Source: Megamerina dolium
Lineage: Eukaryota; Arthropoda; Insecta; Diptera; Megamerinidae
Length of the DNA: 64,000 nt
NCBI GenBank assembly: GCA_963854835.1
Contig: OY978525.1
Span: 22,715,253 to 22,779,252, forward strand
Reading direction: 5' to 3'
Part shown: positions 9,778-23,916 of the stretch, piece after piece
Numbering within the stretch: the first letter of the stretch is position 1
Layout of the letters: every line of letters starts with the position of its first letter
Program-made: the position numbers and the translations under genes
Notes under the pieces: model-generated
What the model was told of the DNA's origin: nothing
Seen by the model: only the letters and a program-made list of their open reading frames with translations
Database searches by the model: none

Positions 9778-12700
9778 TATTTGTCAGTGTATGTACGTAC
9801 ATGTTATAAGATGGTGTTGCATATTTTATTAAAATTCAAAATGAATGTAGGAGTATATTTTGTTAAATTTATGCTAAAACTACATTACAAATACATACAA
9901 TGCGATGCAAGTATAATGTAAGTATTTTGGCAAGTTTCATGCCACCACTAAGATAAGGATGAATATTAATTGAATTTAATGAATTTTACAGTGGATTTAG
10001 TGGTTATGTTAACATTTTAGTGATTTCATAATATGCCTTTGATAAGCGAAATCTATGAATAGAAAGAGATTTGATTTAATGGAATGGTTGCATCTTGGTT
10101 AAAAAAAAACTAACTTCCAACAGTTGATAACAAACTTCTTCCTGGCAGTTTGCAACCTTTCTGTGCAATATTTAATAAATAGCCTTGACTCGAGGTTAAA
10201 GTTCCAAAGAAATGGGAAAGCAAATCGACATATAACCCTACAACTGCTTAAGAGTTGCCCTTGGTAGTATAAAATGTGTTTAGCTTACGCGTTGTCAATG
10301 TCACTGTCGAAAATGGTTTAAAAATAATGGAGAGAGAGTTAAGCGCTGTTGGTACAAAATGGATATGGTTTGAGCTAATTTTATAAAAATATCAATTTTG
10401 TAGGAAACCCTAAGGGCTGGTGATAGGGAATAAGAAAATCCAAGGTAAATGTAGAGAGGAAATTTAATGAGCGTTAGCCATATAAAATGCCGGTCCGTTC
10501 TGTCAGCATTTTCTGTCATTCTGCTTCAACGTTTACTTTCAACTTTACAGTTTTAATGTATTATATACTTATATATAATAAAATAATGTAAATAATGTAA
10601 CGTGAGAAAGATCTTTCTGCTCTATTTCAATGACATTTTCTGAATTTAGTATAAAGTGATTTGATTGATGATGAAGGCAGTCTACGCGGAATATATAAGT
10701 TTTTATTTCCGTCATGAGTAAGCCTTGTTGATACGTAGTAGATATTCTCCAAATTGATTATTACTTAGGCTGCGTTGGTATATAATCGTATACTATGTAT
10801 ATGAACACAGCACATTGTCGTTATGATTTCATTCAGACCGAAGCATCGTAAATGATTATTAAAAGTGTGGTTACAGATTTATACACTCACACATTTTCGC
10901 TTGTGGTGCACATCATATTTTATTCAAGTAATATTCCATCTATATTGTATTCATTCATTTCCATTCTTGATTATTGTGCTCTAGATATCTATATGTACTT
11001 ACCTACTATAATATAAGATTTGAAAATTTTCCATATTCTTATACAAAATTTCACTCAATATAAAAGTTAGAAATAAAGGAATATCATGTATATAATACTT
11101 ATTGTATACTATATACGTATGTTCATAGGTTCACAGGTTCATATTACATAATTTCATTTAAATTCATATGTATTTATATGCTTCATATATGTTATATGAA
11201 ATACAATTTTATCTTATAACAAATAATGTCGACATTCAGATGGATGTACATGTGCGCTCATTTTATATTTACTACTATTTCATAGCGATATTATTGGACA
11301 TTCAAATATTTAGAATATTATGACCAGATTATTTTTCATGTAAAAAACTTTCAAGATCACGCTTTTGTATTATAGACGAGATTTTCATCTCGTTTTGCAT
11401 GTTCACGAACTAAAGCGTTCGTTGGTAAAAATAATATTTTTTCAGCTCGAAAGCTCTATAATTCCTTTTAGCTCTTCGAGCGTTATCTATAAAAATTATA
11501 TTCTTAAAATGTCATGTATCTATTGAACAGTTCCAATATAGTTAAATACATACATGCACATATTTATATGAGCGTATGTTCTTTACAAAATTATGTATTT
11601 ATGGGATACGATATACATCTACATATGTAGCAACTCATAAACATCCAATCATGACAAAAATCATTTTTATTATAATCATGATCATCAATATGATAGATAT
11701 TTTGATGAACTATGACTGTATCATATATGCTGTACATTTATTTATGATGATAAAATGTATTAAAATGCAAATGAACATATACGATATGTGATTGTAAAAA
11801 GTCTTTTGCATTTATTTGATGTTCTCTATTATAGTTTGTATATAGAAAGACAAATAAATGTCAAAAATAAAAAGCTACAAATGGTCACGAACGTTCGAAT
11901 CTAAAAATGATACAATGCATATGTTATTAGCAGACTGCTTTAATTAAATTACTTTAAATATATGAGTATGTATAGAGAGAAAGAAAGACACAATCGATAG
12001 ATCTACAAATTGCTAATAAAGGACAACATCTTATGGCATTTTAGACAGTTCATAACTTTTTAAAGAATGAGGGAGCTGGTGAACTTTTGATGTCACATCA
12101 AAACCAATAAATACTCATACGTCAGATTAGAGATCATATGCGCCAGACTTATCATATGTTACGGAGTGAATATTTCCTTTTTGGGTTAATGGAATAATAT
12201 ATTTGTATTGTAGCTGATAATAAAAATAAAAAAAACGAGTGTGTATATATGCTAATACAGTTGAATTATGCACATACATATATTCGTAATATGTCAATGA
12301 TTTCATATTAAAATATTTATATAAAACTTATATAAACTACGTATTCTGCTCCAATACATATTCTCATATGTCTCAAGAGATACTAATTAATTTTAATTTG
12401 ATAAAATTTATTTTGTACATATAATAAATATACATGCAGCTATTAATAAAAATTTATATTTCCTTATTTGATTAAATCAAACCTAGTTTGGATAATAAAT
12501 GCATGTGCAAATTGGATTAAAAAGTTTCATTTACTTTTTTGTTCATATATGCCAGAGTAAGTGTCCTACTCAGTTTATAAAATTGTTAAAGTTTCCCAAT
12601 ATAAAATAATATCTGTAGAAATATAAAGTGATAATTGTCACTAGAAAAATTTCAAAACATGCCACACAATCCCAATGAGTGCATCAATGATTGGTTGGGT

Positions 12701-12844
12701 AAGAGTATGCTACGAGTATATAGGGTATATTTCATTAAAAAAGAAAAAAAAAAATTACAGAAAGAAAGTCGATATAAACATGAGGCAATACCGAGTGGAA
12801 AAACTCTTTTGACTTATATTTTTTTTTTACACTTTTGGACTTGT
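9778..12844. other. Non-coding A+T-rich stretch
   Basis: No gene is recognised. It holds one instance of a dispersed motif at about 10391-10440 (CAATTTTGTAGGAAACCC, then a TAAG...ATAGGGA run) and a run of three small hairpins at 11376-11481, both described in the findings. Confidence 0.5.
11376..11481. other. Run of three short inverted repeats
   Basis: ACGAGAT/ATCTCGT (11376-11393, 4-nt loop), ACGAAC/GTTCGT (11405-11422, 6-nt loop) and GCTCGAAAGCT against AGCTCTTCGAGC (11445-11481, one bulge, about 14-nt loop) sit within 106 bp. No promoter, box or homolog is recognised. It may be a structured RNA or chance. Confidence 0.35.
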
Positions 12845-13020
12845 GTCAAATTTCGTTGACATTTCGTAACATTTATTCAAGTTATTGTGCAAACCAGTCA
12901 GCTGATAGATAGATTGTCGAACGAACACCTTAAAATTGACACTAATCAAGCATCTATATAAAGTTGTCCATATCTCTGGAAATTTCATCAAGTCAGTACA
13001 AACGTTCAACCAAAATTAAT
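12845..13020 (-). mobile_element. Decayed copy of the (GTCC)n TIR repeat
   Basis: Alignment by eye to the reverse complement of 30621-31655 shows shared blocks in order: GTCAAATTTCGT, TATTCAAGTTATTGTGC, AACCAGTCAGCTGAT, then CATATCTCTGGAAATTTCAT, GTACAAACGTTCAACC. The (GTCC)n block is reduced to a short GATAGATAGATTGTCGAACGAAC-type remnant. Only the terminal roughly 180 bp is recognisable. Confidence 0.6.
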
Positions 13021-13709
13021 TTACATTTGTAATCAATATTTTTCATATCGACGAATTCAGAACTCCATCAGTGTAAAACAAAAACATATGCATGCATTAT
13101 CGATTCTAATTTTCACCATATCTCAGGCCAAAATTCACTTTACTTATCAAGATTATAATCTATGTAATGTATGTATATTTCCATCAAAAGTAAATAAGAG
13201 CCAGAAAAGCTAAACAATTTTCTTTTAAGAAATTCATAGAAATTTTGTTTTCTTTTTTTTTTTTAAATTAAAAATACCATACATCCATTTTCAAGTGCCG
13301 CCGATTATTACGAGTAATAAATACAAGTATAATTTCCCAGTTAATGTTTAGTAATTTAAACCGGCCATATCAAATGAACATTTATATTCATTTACTAAAT
13401 CGTAGATCCAATGCGAGTGCATATACATGTGGTTTCACTAAATACGAGCACACTCACACTGTATATAGAATTCAGTTTTTAGTTGAATTTATTAGCATTC
13501 GAGTGAAATAAAGGCACACATATATTTACATCCTTCTCGTACTATATGTAGTACATGCGACTAGTTGCGCATAAATTGGTACATACGGGTATATCATATA
13601 ACATAAATGTGTGAGCTAAATTTCATTAAATTTAATCCAAGCAAAAACTTATGAACACCAGTGACCAACAAATATATTATATAACATTGTAGAAACCGTT
13701 GGTGGTTAA
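13021..13709. other. Non-coding A+T-rich stretch
   Basis: No gene or element is recognised between the decayed repeat and rosa copy B. Confidence 0.55.
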
Positions 13710-15018
13710 TAAAGGGTTATCCATTTTGCGGTTTCAAAAGTAAATGTAAATAAAACACATATAAAATATTTTTTATCATGATATTTTTTTTTATTATAAA
13801 GTTTGAACGTTGACATTATATGTGAAATACTACATCATTTAAATGACCACCACGCGAATTGTTGCAAGCATCGATTCTTTTGAGGTAATTTTCGACCACT
13901 TTTTGACACTTTTTGGGCGGTATCTCAGCCATAACGTGACGAATGTTGGTTTTTAGGTGCTCAAGAGTTAAAGGTTTATCTGCATAAACACGGTCTTTCG
14001 CGTAGCCCCACAAAAAAAAGTCAAGCGGTGTCAAATCGCATGATCTTGGTGGCCACTTGATATCGCCACGACGAGAAATTACGCGGCCAAAAAATTTCTC
14101 TTGCAATAAAGCCATATTCGCTCGAGTTGTGTGGCATGTGGCACCGTCTTGTTGAAACCACATATTCTCTAAGTCGTATTCTTCAATAGCAGGCAAAAAA
14201 AAGTCGGTTATCATATGACCATAACGCTCCGAATTGACGGTGACAGTCGTTCCATCGTCGTTTTCGAAGAAGTAATGTCCAATCACACCTCCGGACCAAA
14301 GAGCGCACCAAGCAGTGACTTTTTGTGGATGTAGTGGCCTCTCTTCAATTACTTGAGGATTCTCAGAACCCCAAATACGACAATTTTGTTTGTTAACATA
14401 CCCACCGAGTGAGAAATGTGCTTCGTCGCTGAAGAAAGTTTTGTTCGAAAAATCGCCGTCCACCGCCTGTTGTTCAAGCACCCTTTCGACGTATCTACGA
14501 CGTTGTGAATGGTCAGCTGGCTTCAGTTGTAGTGTGAGCTGGATTTTATATGCATGTAGGTGTAGATCCAAATGCAAAATACGCCATAATGTGCCGTAAG
14601 ACAGTCCTAATTCCTAAGAACGACGAGGAATCGCCACATTCGGGTCTTCGGCAACAATTCACTTACAGCAGCGATATTTTCGGTGGTACGAGCAAAACGA
14701 TGATGCACAGGCCTTACAATATCTGTAACCGATCCAGTCTCTTCATATTTCTTCACAATTTTGCCAATTGCTTGCGTAGTTGGACGATTATGTAAACCAT
14801 AATCTCCTTTTAAAGCACGATATGTGGCTGTGGCAGAATCACCATTTTTGTAGTAGGTTTTTACAATTTTAATGAGTTGCGCGATAGTTAAGCGATCCAT
14901 TTTCTCGCAAATGTCAAACTTTGAACTGAAAAAGAAAGAAATTGTTTTAACAACTCAGTATGAGAGATGTCGAATTCTAGCCCTATACTTTTGAAACCGC
15001 GAAATGGATAACCCTTTA
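13710..15018 (-). mobile_element. rosa-like (DD41D) mariner element, copy B
   Basis: The element is 13712-15016 (1305 bp), flanked by TA at 13710-13711 and 15017-15018, with the same 31-bp terminal inverted repeats as copy A. It is the longest of the three copies and has no large internal deletion relative to the others, so it is the best guide to the family's full length. The transposase is on the minus strand and is broken by one frameshift and one stop. Confidence 0.93.
13816..14900 (-). pseudogene. rosa-like transposase, one frameshift and one stop, copy B
   Basis: The start is ATG at 14898-14900 (MDRLTIAQLIKIVKTYYKNG), giving the N-terminal helix-turn-helix pair. A 1-base deletion near 14668-14672 and a TAG at 14614-14616 (CAG in copy A) break the frame. 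The C-terminal 253-codon frame (13816-14577) is intact and shows the catalytic core: Asp51 in FFSDEAHF, Asp144 in FQQDGATCH and Asp186 in DLTPLDFFLWG. There are 41 residues between the second and third Asp. That DD41D spacing distinguishes the rosa group from classic mariners (34 residues). The protein ends in SRGGHLNDVVFHI. It is not expected to produce active transposase. Confidence 0.92.
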
Positions 15019-18000
15019 CAATAAAATGCATGTAATGTTGTTGCTGCTTAGATTTATTGCTGTGCGATTTCATAGAGTCTATATAGATGTAGTATTAAAA
15101 TAAGTTGGAAAGAAGATTAGGGCTTAATGCGTGTGGTGCTAATAGACTCCTCATACAATAAAATTTGTATAAATTGGATGGTTTGGTTGAATTTTTATTT
15201 AATTCTAGAATTAATGTAATGAAATATCATGGAAATACTACTGATACTTTGGTAAATTTAAATTTAATTTGGACTCTTTAGATCATAAATCAAATCGTTT
15301 TTCAGATAAAGTATTTATGCAGCAACTCGTTTTTATGAACATACATATTGTATATATTGATAGTCGGAAAATTGCATAAGATTGATAGTTCCGAAAATTC
15401 TGCAATGTCATATTTTCGAGCATTTAAACATTTCATTTCCTAGTTGCCAATATAAAATACATTAACGAATCTTAAGAGGTATATCAGAATCGAAAAAAAA
15501 TAAATTTAATTACAAAATAGAAAAATAAAAATCATCCTAAAAGTAATTAATAAGAAAAGAAAATTGCCTCTTGGTGGAAATACCACAAACTGTAAGCTTT
15601 CCTTTTATTGTTAGCCTTCCGGGAAAGATTCAAACTGCGCTCCCATGAGCGTAATAATATTAGAAAATTTATTATCTCTATTATATTTGACACAGGCACA
15701 TGAAAAATAAGCCTTTCTAGAGAAAAGCGTCATATATTTTACCGCTCCATGTGCAACTTGAAAGTGGAGGAAAAAACTATATAAAGACGACAATTTGGAC
15801 GTAAAGCTTCTCTAATGAGCAGAGACAGGCGATAACTACGTATAGGAAAAATGTTGGGGAGTAAAAACGAATGAGGATCGGCCTGAAATTTAAACTCCTT
15901 AGAGGCTATTCTGCTACTCAAAATACGAAATGCTTTCCTTGTGAAGAAGATAAGGCCTATTCTGTGAGTTTAGGTAAATTAACGATTCTTCAGAATGAAA
16001 AACAATTTGTAATGAAAAAACCATTAGGAAAGCGAATAAAATTAGAGTTTTATGATGAAATACCTATTAGGAAAAACTTGTTGCATCAATACAATTGCTA
16101 AAAGAGCCTAGTTTACAGCAAATATGTTATGTTTTGCTATATGTTCTGCTATATTTTTCTATAAATGCCACTTTTAATAGCTCTATCCCACTTGTGCTCT
16201 TTCTCCCTTTATCTTAATCTAATATCTACCTTAATCCAGTAGCCAATTATTCAGTTAAACGTACATCAATCAACTAACCAATGTATTATCCATTTTATCC
16301 AAATATAATATAAACATTTGGGCACAATACAACTAGTATTACATACGAAAACCACTTGTCATCATTTACAACCGCCATGCATCTTTTGATATAGTGTACC
16401 TTAGTGTAATATATTTACAAAAAATAAGAAATAAAATGGATGACATGATGAATTATTGTGGGTTCATGTAGCTATAGGTATAGGTATTGTATATAGATAC
16501 TTATATACTCGTATTCGATGTTATCATACAAGTATGTATCGTATCGTATGTATACACATTTGTACAATTTAGTATTGAACATATGTTCTGCTGATGTTCA
16601 TGAATTTCAACTTTTGACTGGTGTTCTTCCCGCATAAATTGTAAGTTTTACAAAACTTGCATAAAATAAAGTCCATGTTTTACATTCAACGGCAAACAAC
16701 ATGTTGATTTCAAAATTGTTGAATGTGACTACGATGGAATACTCATACTAACCCTGATGGAAATTTTTTTTTTTTCAAAATCATTTACAAATGTACGTTT
16801 AGTAAATATTATTTGTCATTGTTATTTCCTACATTTACGGTGCTAATACACATATTTCTCATACACACAATAAACAAATCATGCGAGTTAATGATGTGTA
16901 ACGAACATTCATATGTATGTAAGGGGGTGTACAGCGATATTTTTTTTTCGATACGGTCTAATGCAACAAACTAAAGACCGACAACTGACATTTGCATGCC
17001 ATTTTTCCATCATAGTGTGTACAACCTGTTAAGCATTTAATTGTATTACAATTTGTATTTTTGTTTTTTGCAATGTCATTATTATAATAGCATGAGCTGA
17101 ACTGAGCAGCTTGGCTATCCCATCAAAAAGTTCCAAACATTAATAAATCCAGCAACAGTGAACTTTCTTGTTTGCCTTCTCTGTGGTATAATTGAATTAA
17201 AAGTTATGATATTGCCAAATGGTAATACAATCCGACATTTTATTGTTGTCCAACAAGAGAGGGAACTTATTATTTATTATTGCTTAACATCTGGTTATAC
17301 ACTAAATTGTTGCAATCTCATTTCAATTTATATTCTTTGAATGATATTGATTTTATAATTTTGTAATATACGTATATAAATCATTGATTAAATTTGAATA
17401 TTGGCGCAGAAGATTAAGCAGAGCTTGTCAGAGCAATTTCGAATAAATCACAAGCTGGAACAGGTAAATTCATTAATTAACTAAATATTATACGATATGT
17501 TCAGTATTACGGGTAGTATAATATTGACGTTTGATACAGAAATTCGACTTGCTTAAGAAGGCTTACTTTTGTATGAGAGGTAGGCGTAGATTTCGTCTGA
17601 TTTAGTCCTCTATTGAAATGGTGCCTTCATTGATAAGCGTAATAGTATATGCAGAGTTTCAGTTTGATAACTTTATATTTTCGTGCGTCAAGTATGAAAT
17701 CAGACTTACGGAAACATACGTTTGTATAGGAGGAATGTGTGCTTATAATCCGATTGAATCCATTTTACAATCTATTATTAAGTAAGTATTTGAATCAAAT
17801 ATCAACCTAGGTATTGCATCATTTTTGGTGGTCTTTAACCTAGTTGGAGTATAATTGCGGAAACACTACAGATAATTCTTTTTGACGTTTGACGTTTTAT
17901 ACTAAGTATGCTTGAAATGAAGTAATCAACACTTTTATTCTGTAAGCATTCAAATGCTAAATAAACCAGAGGAAGGAAAGCTCTGTAAATAATTAATAGA

Positions 18001-20339
18001 GGTGTCGAACTATAATATAAACACTTTCAAAATTACAACAAATTCTATTCCAGGTAGGAGAAATTTCATTTTAAAATTATGTTGACATTTATCGACGAAA
18101 CTTCTTATCTTTTCACAAAAGTATCATATATAATAATGTATGAGAAAGTACCGAAAACGCAAACACAAATCATAGTATTTACTTTGAGCATGAATTTGAT
18201 AGCTAACTTGTGTTGGTCTACGGATATATTGTCTTATTGTCTAATGTCATTAAATATTTCTGGAGTGACATTGAACGACACTGAGTAGAAAAAATTTAAA
18301 TTAATTTCTAAGAATCTAGTAATGATAATAACGATCATACCTAATTAATTTCATAACTTCATAACTTGTTTCATGCAAAATATTTATTTTATCATGCATG
18401 TAATTACATGACGAAGCTACTGTAATCACATAGAGAAACAATTAAGGATACAAGTGAGATTACTACTATTTCACATTGATGTGCATGTATGTATTTAATA
18501 TCGCCTAGTAGAAAGTGAAAGTGTACATAGTAAGTGGAAGAATTAGACAATACTGTATACTCAGGAGGTACTATCATATGTCATTTCAGAATAAAAAAAA
18601 ATTTATGAAGGTCATGTCGAAAGTATGAATAATACAAAATTTAGAATATGTGTATGCGAAATCCTTGTTGGAGATAAATAATATAAATCGCATAATATTT
18701 GCATATTTTTGTGCAATTGTTTTTTTTTTTCTCATTAGATATTATCTGATTTCACAAATATACGATTTTGAGTAATATTTGAGGATATAAATTTTGCTAA
18801 TTTACTATTGAAACTATTTTAGAAGTACTTCAGTACTAGTGGATGTCTTAACTTTTTTTTTTTTTTTTGAAAATGTTCAATATTTTTTATTTCAAACAGT
18901 TTCAATACGATGTGGAAATTTATAAAATGATCTTGATGGCCAATATTTACCATGAAATAGGTTTTTATATAAAAAACTCAGAACTGTGGTTAAACTTGAT
19001 CGGGTCGCTTTTCGTTCCGAATACCAAAAAAAAAAATGGTGAAAGTTGAAACATTAAAATACCCAGAATCTTCCATAGAGAAGTAAAATGTATGACCGGT
19101 TTCCATTAATTTTTTTTCAGCATTTTTTGTGAACAACAAACATTTCTCGTATCTCTGCTTTTTAGGGGGCTCTTTATTAAATTTATATATTTTTTAAAAT
19201 AATTGTCGCTCCCAAAATGCTCCTAGTACGGTAAGGCCCCATTAATTTTTATTACATAACATTTTGTCTGAATATAATTATCCTCTATCTTCACCCCTTA
19301 TGTGCGTTCCTCTTCAAATTGCACGCAAGATCATCTGAAAATCGACAAACAACCCTACAGCTTAAGAATGTGTGCTGAAATTACGCGTCAGATTAATGTA
19401 TTTCGTTAGGCAGGCAAATCTGACGATTTTCATGTACACAGTAATTTTATGGGCTAATGAAATTGAAAATGTTTTCCTAAAATTATTTTATTTCAATAAA
19501 GTAATAAAAAGAAATGATCATACTAAACATTTTCGAGTGCATAACCCATATGTTTCCAATTTAAATCTATTTTGAAGAAATACGCAAATAGTTCACTAAA
19601 ATTTGGATGTAGGGTTAAATTTTTCTACGAATATGTTTCGTAATAAGGTAGATTCAATTTAATAGCATCAAAGAAGAGTATGTGGCAGAGTAAAATACTT
19701 CATAGGTTGAAAATGCCAAAGACTACTACATTGGTACAATTGATATTCAATATCTCATAGAAGACATAAAATTTCTCATTGGTTATTAGCCTACAATTAC
19801 AAAATACTACAAAGATCATCATAATGATGTCGATCAAGGTAATGATAATGCCGATGAATGTGAGAAGCTGGTAGTAGTAGTGTTGAGTTTGGTGTTTAAT
19901 ACACAAATTTCAAGCTCAAATTTATTCGCTTTTATCGTACTTATAAAGTAGAATATATTTGACATAAATGTACATACTAAAACAGAAGAGTTCGCGTTTT
20001 AATCGAATAACTACATACCACCATGTATTCTATGGCATCAATGAGTATACAGTCTAGTACATAGAATATGTGTATATTTTTATCAAATAAGTTACATATA
20101 TACTATACATTTTAATTGAATACTTTTCTCTGTACCATGCCTTATTCATACAAACGATAATTGTATAGTACTTAGGTACATACAATATACTAAAATGAAT
20201 GTGTAACAGTTGTATTATATGTGAATATAAGTGTAATGAAATGTTATTAAAATATTAAAATTAGTTATGCATTCACACTATTAATTGCAATACGATTACG
20301 TTTCACACCTGTGGCAGTCATTAAACTATAAAATTGCTT
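15019..20339. other. Non-coding A+T-rich stretch
   Basis: No gene is recognised in about 5.3 kb. A 76-codon open frame at 15871-16101 (plus strand) has mixed codon content but no domain I recognise. Homopolymer T runs occur near 16765, 18720 and 18855. Confidence 0.5.
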
Positions 20340-21190
20340 TATACAGCGTCTTTCAACGAGAGTTCTCATTTTAAATTAAAAAAAAATCGAAATATTTTTG
20401 TGAAAAGAGCTGATAATTTTATTTTAACCCAAATTACAAACTCTGAGGCTGTTAGTAATGGAAGACAATACCTGCCAAATGTCCGCCGCGACTCTTCTTA
20501 CATATGACCATTTAGATGAAAATTTTCATCATATTTTGCATAATTGCGGCTGTATTTAACAAATAACAGCTTTAATATTGTCTTAAAGTGTTTTAATATT
20601 TGCTGCAGCATTGGCGTAGATTTTATGTTTAACGTAACCCCATCGCAAAAAGTCTAATGGTGTTAAGTCGCATGATCAGGGTGGCCATTCAAAGTGTCCA
20701 TTTCGAGAAATCACATGTCAGGGAAATTTTTCAGCAATAGAGTCATTGCTTCACCAGCTATTTGGCATGTGGCGACATCCTGCTGATGATAAATTTGGTC
20801 CACGTCCATAGCATCTATTTCAGGCCAAAAAAAGTCAGTCAACATCGTTCGGTAGCGCAATCCATTCACTGAAACGATCGCATCAGCATTATTTTCAAAA
20901 AAATATGGTCCAATGACACCGCCACTCCAAAAAATGTCACCAAACTGTCACTCATTGTAGATGGAGAGGTTGTTTGACCATTTTTTACTTGTTTATTCAC
21001 GTACCTAGATGGATGAAAATGAGCTTCATCACTCAGGATAATTTTGTTTGAAAAACATGACCGTCTTTTTCACTATTTCATTGCATTTTGCGAGTGTGTC
21101 ACGATCCATATATGAAAATCTCAAGTTCTTCTTGGTCAAATGTCAACGAATGACAGTTGTATAAATATAATCAGTTCACACATATTTATG
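20340..21190 (-). pseudogene. Internally deleted relic of a second rosa-like family
   Basis: Minus-strand reading gives a start-like ATGGATCGTGACACACTC (about 21091-21108; MDRDTL), then within about 25 codons jumps straight to KIILSDEAHF, the first catalytic box. Most of the DNA-binding region is therefore deleted. Downstream are YVNKQ, a block matching YFFEN, a damaged QQDGA box (CATCAGCAGGATGTCGCC), a DLTPLDF-type block near 20660 and a C-terminal KKSRGGHLAGIVFHY near 20475. Several frameshifts and stops are present. The sequence is clearly diverged from copies A-C, so it is a related but separate family. Boundaries are approximate. Confidence 0.72.
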
Positions 21191-22379
21191 AAATATATAT
21201 GAAATATTTGCGATATTCACAATTTATTGAAACTAGTCTGGTAGATTGCAGGTTTGATTGTGTTTGTTGAAAAATAATTAATTGCATAACTAAAGTACTA
21301 GTTTCTCCAAAATGTTAATAACTCTACTCGATGCTTATTACTCTTTTAGCAGTAACTTAACTTTTTGACTCGACGACAATGTACGAAAATATCGTGTGAA
21401 ATTTAGCACTGAAAGCACAGAAAATTATAATTTTTTATTTGTGCTTAATTTAATACTCCAAATTTCTTGGTTCTGCGTTCGCTTGTGATTATACTAGTAA
21501 CACTTTCGGCATGTAGAAAGAGTGTCATTTTTACTGAGGCTGTGCACGGTTGAATTTCTCAAACTATTAGAAACACATGTTATGAAAAGAAGTTTTAAAA
21601 TCGTCGTCCCTAAAATCCAAACTAATGATATCTGTGTTTTGAAGTCACTCTCATGTGACATTGCAGCCAAAGGAACATGGTTCTGAGAATGCTGCACAAC
21701 GGGAACGGAAGCACCCATTGACGTGTCCTTACAGCTATCACTCTCGATTTCCATGGGAGTCGTAAGAGAGACACTTGGTTAGCTCAGAGAAAATAAAATT
21801 CACTAATTTTCTGTACTGTACTATTTGAGCGACATGGCCTTCAAATAATCAGAGTTAGTCTCGGAAAGTTCATTTTAAAGACCGTAGAAAAATTGCAGGT
21901 CTTACAGTTGTAAAGAAACTGTAATTCCGCTTAACACTCATTACAGAAAGTGTGGAAATTTATAAAATAAATTAAACATTTTCTTTACGTACAGCTCTGA
22001 TGGATATATGGTGAGTAAGATTTACTCAAGGAGTGTCTGAAATGTAGATAAGTAAAAATAAAAATACCAAAAACTTTCTACATAATTATTTCTGTGGGCA
22101 AATTGTGAACCCTTGAAAATCCATTACTTTCTCGTGATGACGCTACTATAACATATACAACAGTATAATAATTGAAACAAATACAAATTAATTGGTAAAA
22201 AACTTATTAGCTAATTAACTGGAATTGTTGCAGAAGTATTGTAATACTTTACCCAGCCAACGGGAAATATAAATAAAAAAAATCATTAAAAAAATAAAAG
22301 AATAGAATTGCGATGAAAATAAAGAAAAATATTACAAAAGTAAGACAGTTAAGTGGTAACTAATAGCTTAGATGTGAAT
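21191..22379. other. Non-coding stretch
   Basis: No gene is recognised. An 86-codon minus frame at 21494-21754 has less A/T-biased composition but no recognisable domain and no supporting context, so I do not call it. Confidence 0.5.
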
Positions 22380-22389
22380 CAACTATTTA
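22380..22389. repeat. Target-site duplication of SINE copy 3 (left)
   Basis: CAACTATTTA at 22380-22389 recurs at 22749-22758, just past the SINE head. Confidence 0.75.
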
Positions 22390-22749
22390 TAAAATAAATA
22401 AATATGTGGCACTTAAAGCCCCAAAGGGCTCATTGTCCGAGTTTCTCTTCCAGTACTGTTGTGCGTCTTAAATTTGGACAGTATTAGGAGGGACCTACTT
22501 ATTTTAGCCGATTCCGAACGGCAGAACACTTGTGACATCACTTTTTCTGAGCTTTGTCACAGAGTTCTTTAAGAAGCTTTTTCATGGCAAGTTGTTACTG
22601 TCGGAAGAATTGCCAATCGCTTGCCGACAGGTGGGTACCATTCTAAAGAAAAATCTTATCGATATTAAATTTGTTATGCATCAGCCGGGGATTGAACCAC
22701 GACCTACAGATCAGAAGGCGAACACACTAACCACTGAGCTACGGCACCC
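22390..22749 (-). mobile_element. tRNA-derived SINE, copy 3 (full length, minus strand)
   Basis: This is the reverse complement of the SINE at 1212. The T-rich tail (here A-rich, AAATAAATAAATATG) is at the left and the tRNA-like head is at the right, ending GAGCTACGGCACCCA. Box B (GGGATTGAACC as read) and box A (CCACTGAGCTA as read) are intact. A 10-bp target-site duplication flanks it. It lies between the two relics of the second rosa-like family. Confidence 0.9.
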
Positions 22750-22758
22750 AACTATTTA

Positions 22759-23803
22759 GCAACAGCTAAATATATGAATTAATAAAAGGAATATATGGTA
22801 TGTAGGTATTTATTGCTACGTCACCAACAGTAGCAGCAGTATTATTATATACGTATCTTCGTACATATATGTATATGTGTGCATAGATACGAGTCATCGC
22901 CACTACCATTCACATTATTCACATTATTCATCCATTAAATATCTGCTTATGATGTTACGATTATGTTGTACGGAAAATATAAATATTTGTGCGCTTGTTT
23001 GATGGTAATACTAAGTTTTTGTGTTACAACTATACGATATGTGGTTTCAGACTATATATACTACGGACTATGTACTCGTATATGTATGACGAACATTTTC
23101 AATTATAAGAAATACATATTAACGCACACATACTTGCGTACAAGCAAAAGTAGTTATAATCCCTATAGAAAATTATAAGGTATGGTATAGTATGGACATC
23201 ATCAACCTCTAAGGTGTCTGCCCTACATTATTGATGGTTTTATATTGGCTATAAAAACTAAAAAGTATGCAGCTGCTTTACTTTCTTTAGGAAAAAAATT
23301 TTGAAATGATCAAAATTTCATATTTTTTGCTAAACATGGTTTTCAAAATTTTATTATTGCATTTTGACCCACCCTAATTACACATATGTAGCGAAATAAT
23401 AACGTAGTAGTTTTAGATAATTTGAAAATTTATAACTTGGAATTATGTATTATGATGTAATGCCAAGCGAAGATCTGATCCAATATTACTGTAAGATGTG
23501 ACAATCAGAAGGGATTGGGTACAAGCAGTGGTTCTTCCTTGTTTCATTATTTTCACCACGAACAATCTACTGTGCATCCCTCAAGACATATATGTGGTCC
23601 TTAAAAATTACTTTATCATTAACCATATGACCTGTGATTTAAGTGGTATTGTTCTTGCAGGGCATGCAGATAGACACGCATACTACATATAAGGGTGTGA
23701 AAATTGAAATGTGTTCATTTGTGTTGTTCTTGTTACGCTCCACATCGATATGTGATAAGTACAAAATTTTTTAATTAAATAAATTCGTAAAGTGGAAACA
23801 ACA
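22759..23803. other. Non-coding A+T-rich stretch
   Basis: No gene or element is recognised. Confidence 0.5.

Positions 23804-23916
<113 letters not shown>

Noticed and set aside
14390..14795. Plus-strand open frames inside rosa copy B
   Set aside because: Antisense of the minus-strand transposase; the mirror case appears in copy A at 8925-9134.
15871..16101. 76-codon open frame with mixed composition
   Set aside because: No domain recognised, no splice or promoter context, and its length is within chance for this much sequence.
21494..21754. 86-codon minus open frame
   Set aside because: Less A/T-biased than its neighbours but has no recognisable domain; without a search it cannot be called a gene.
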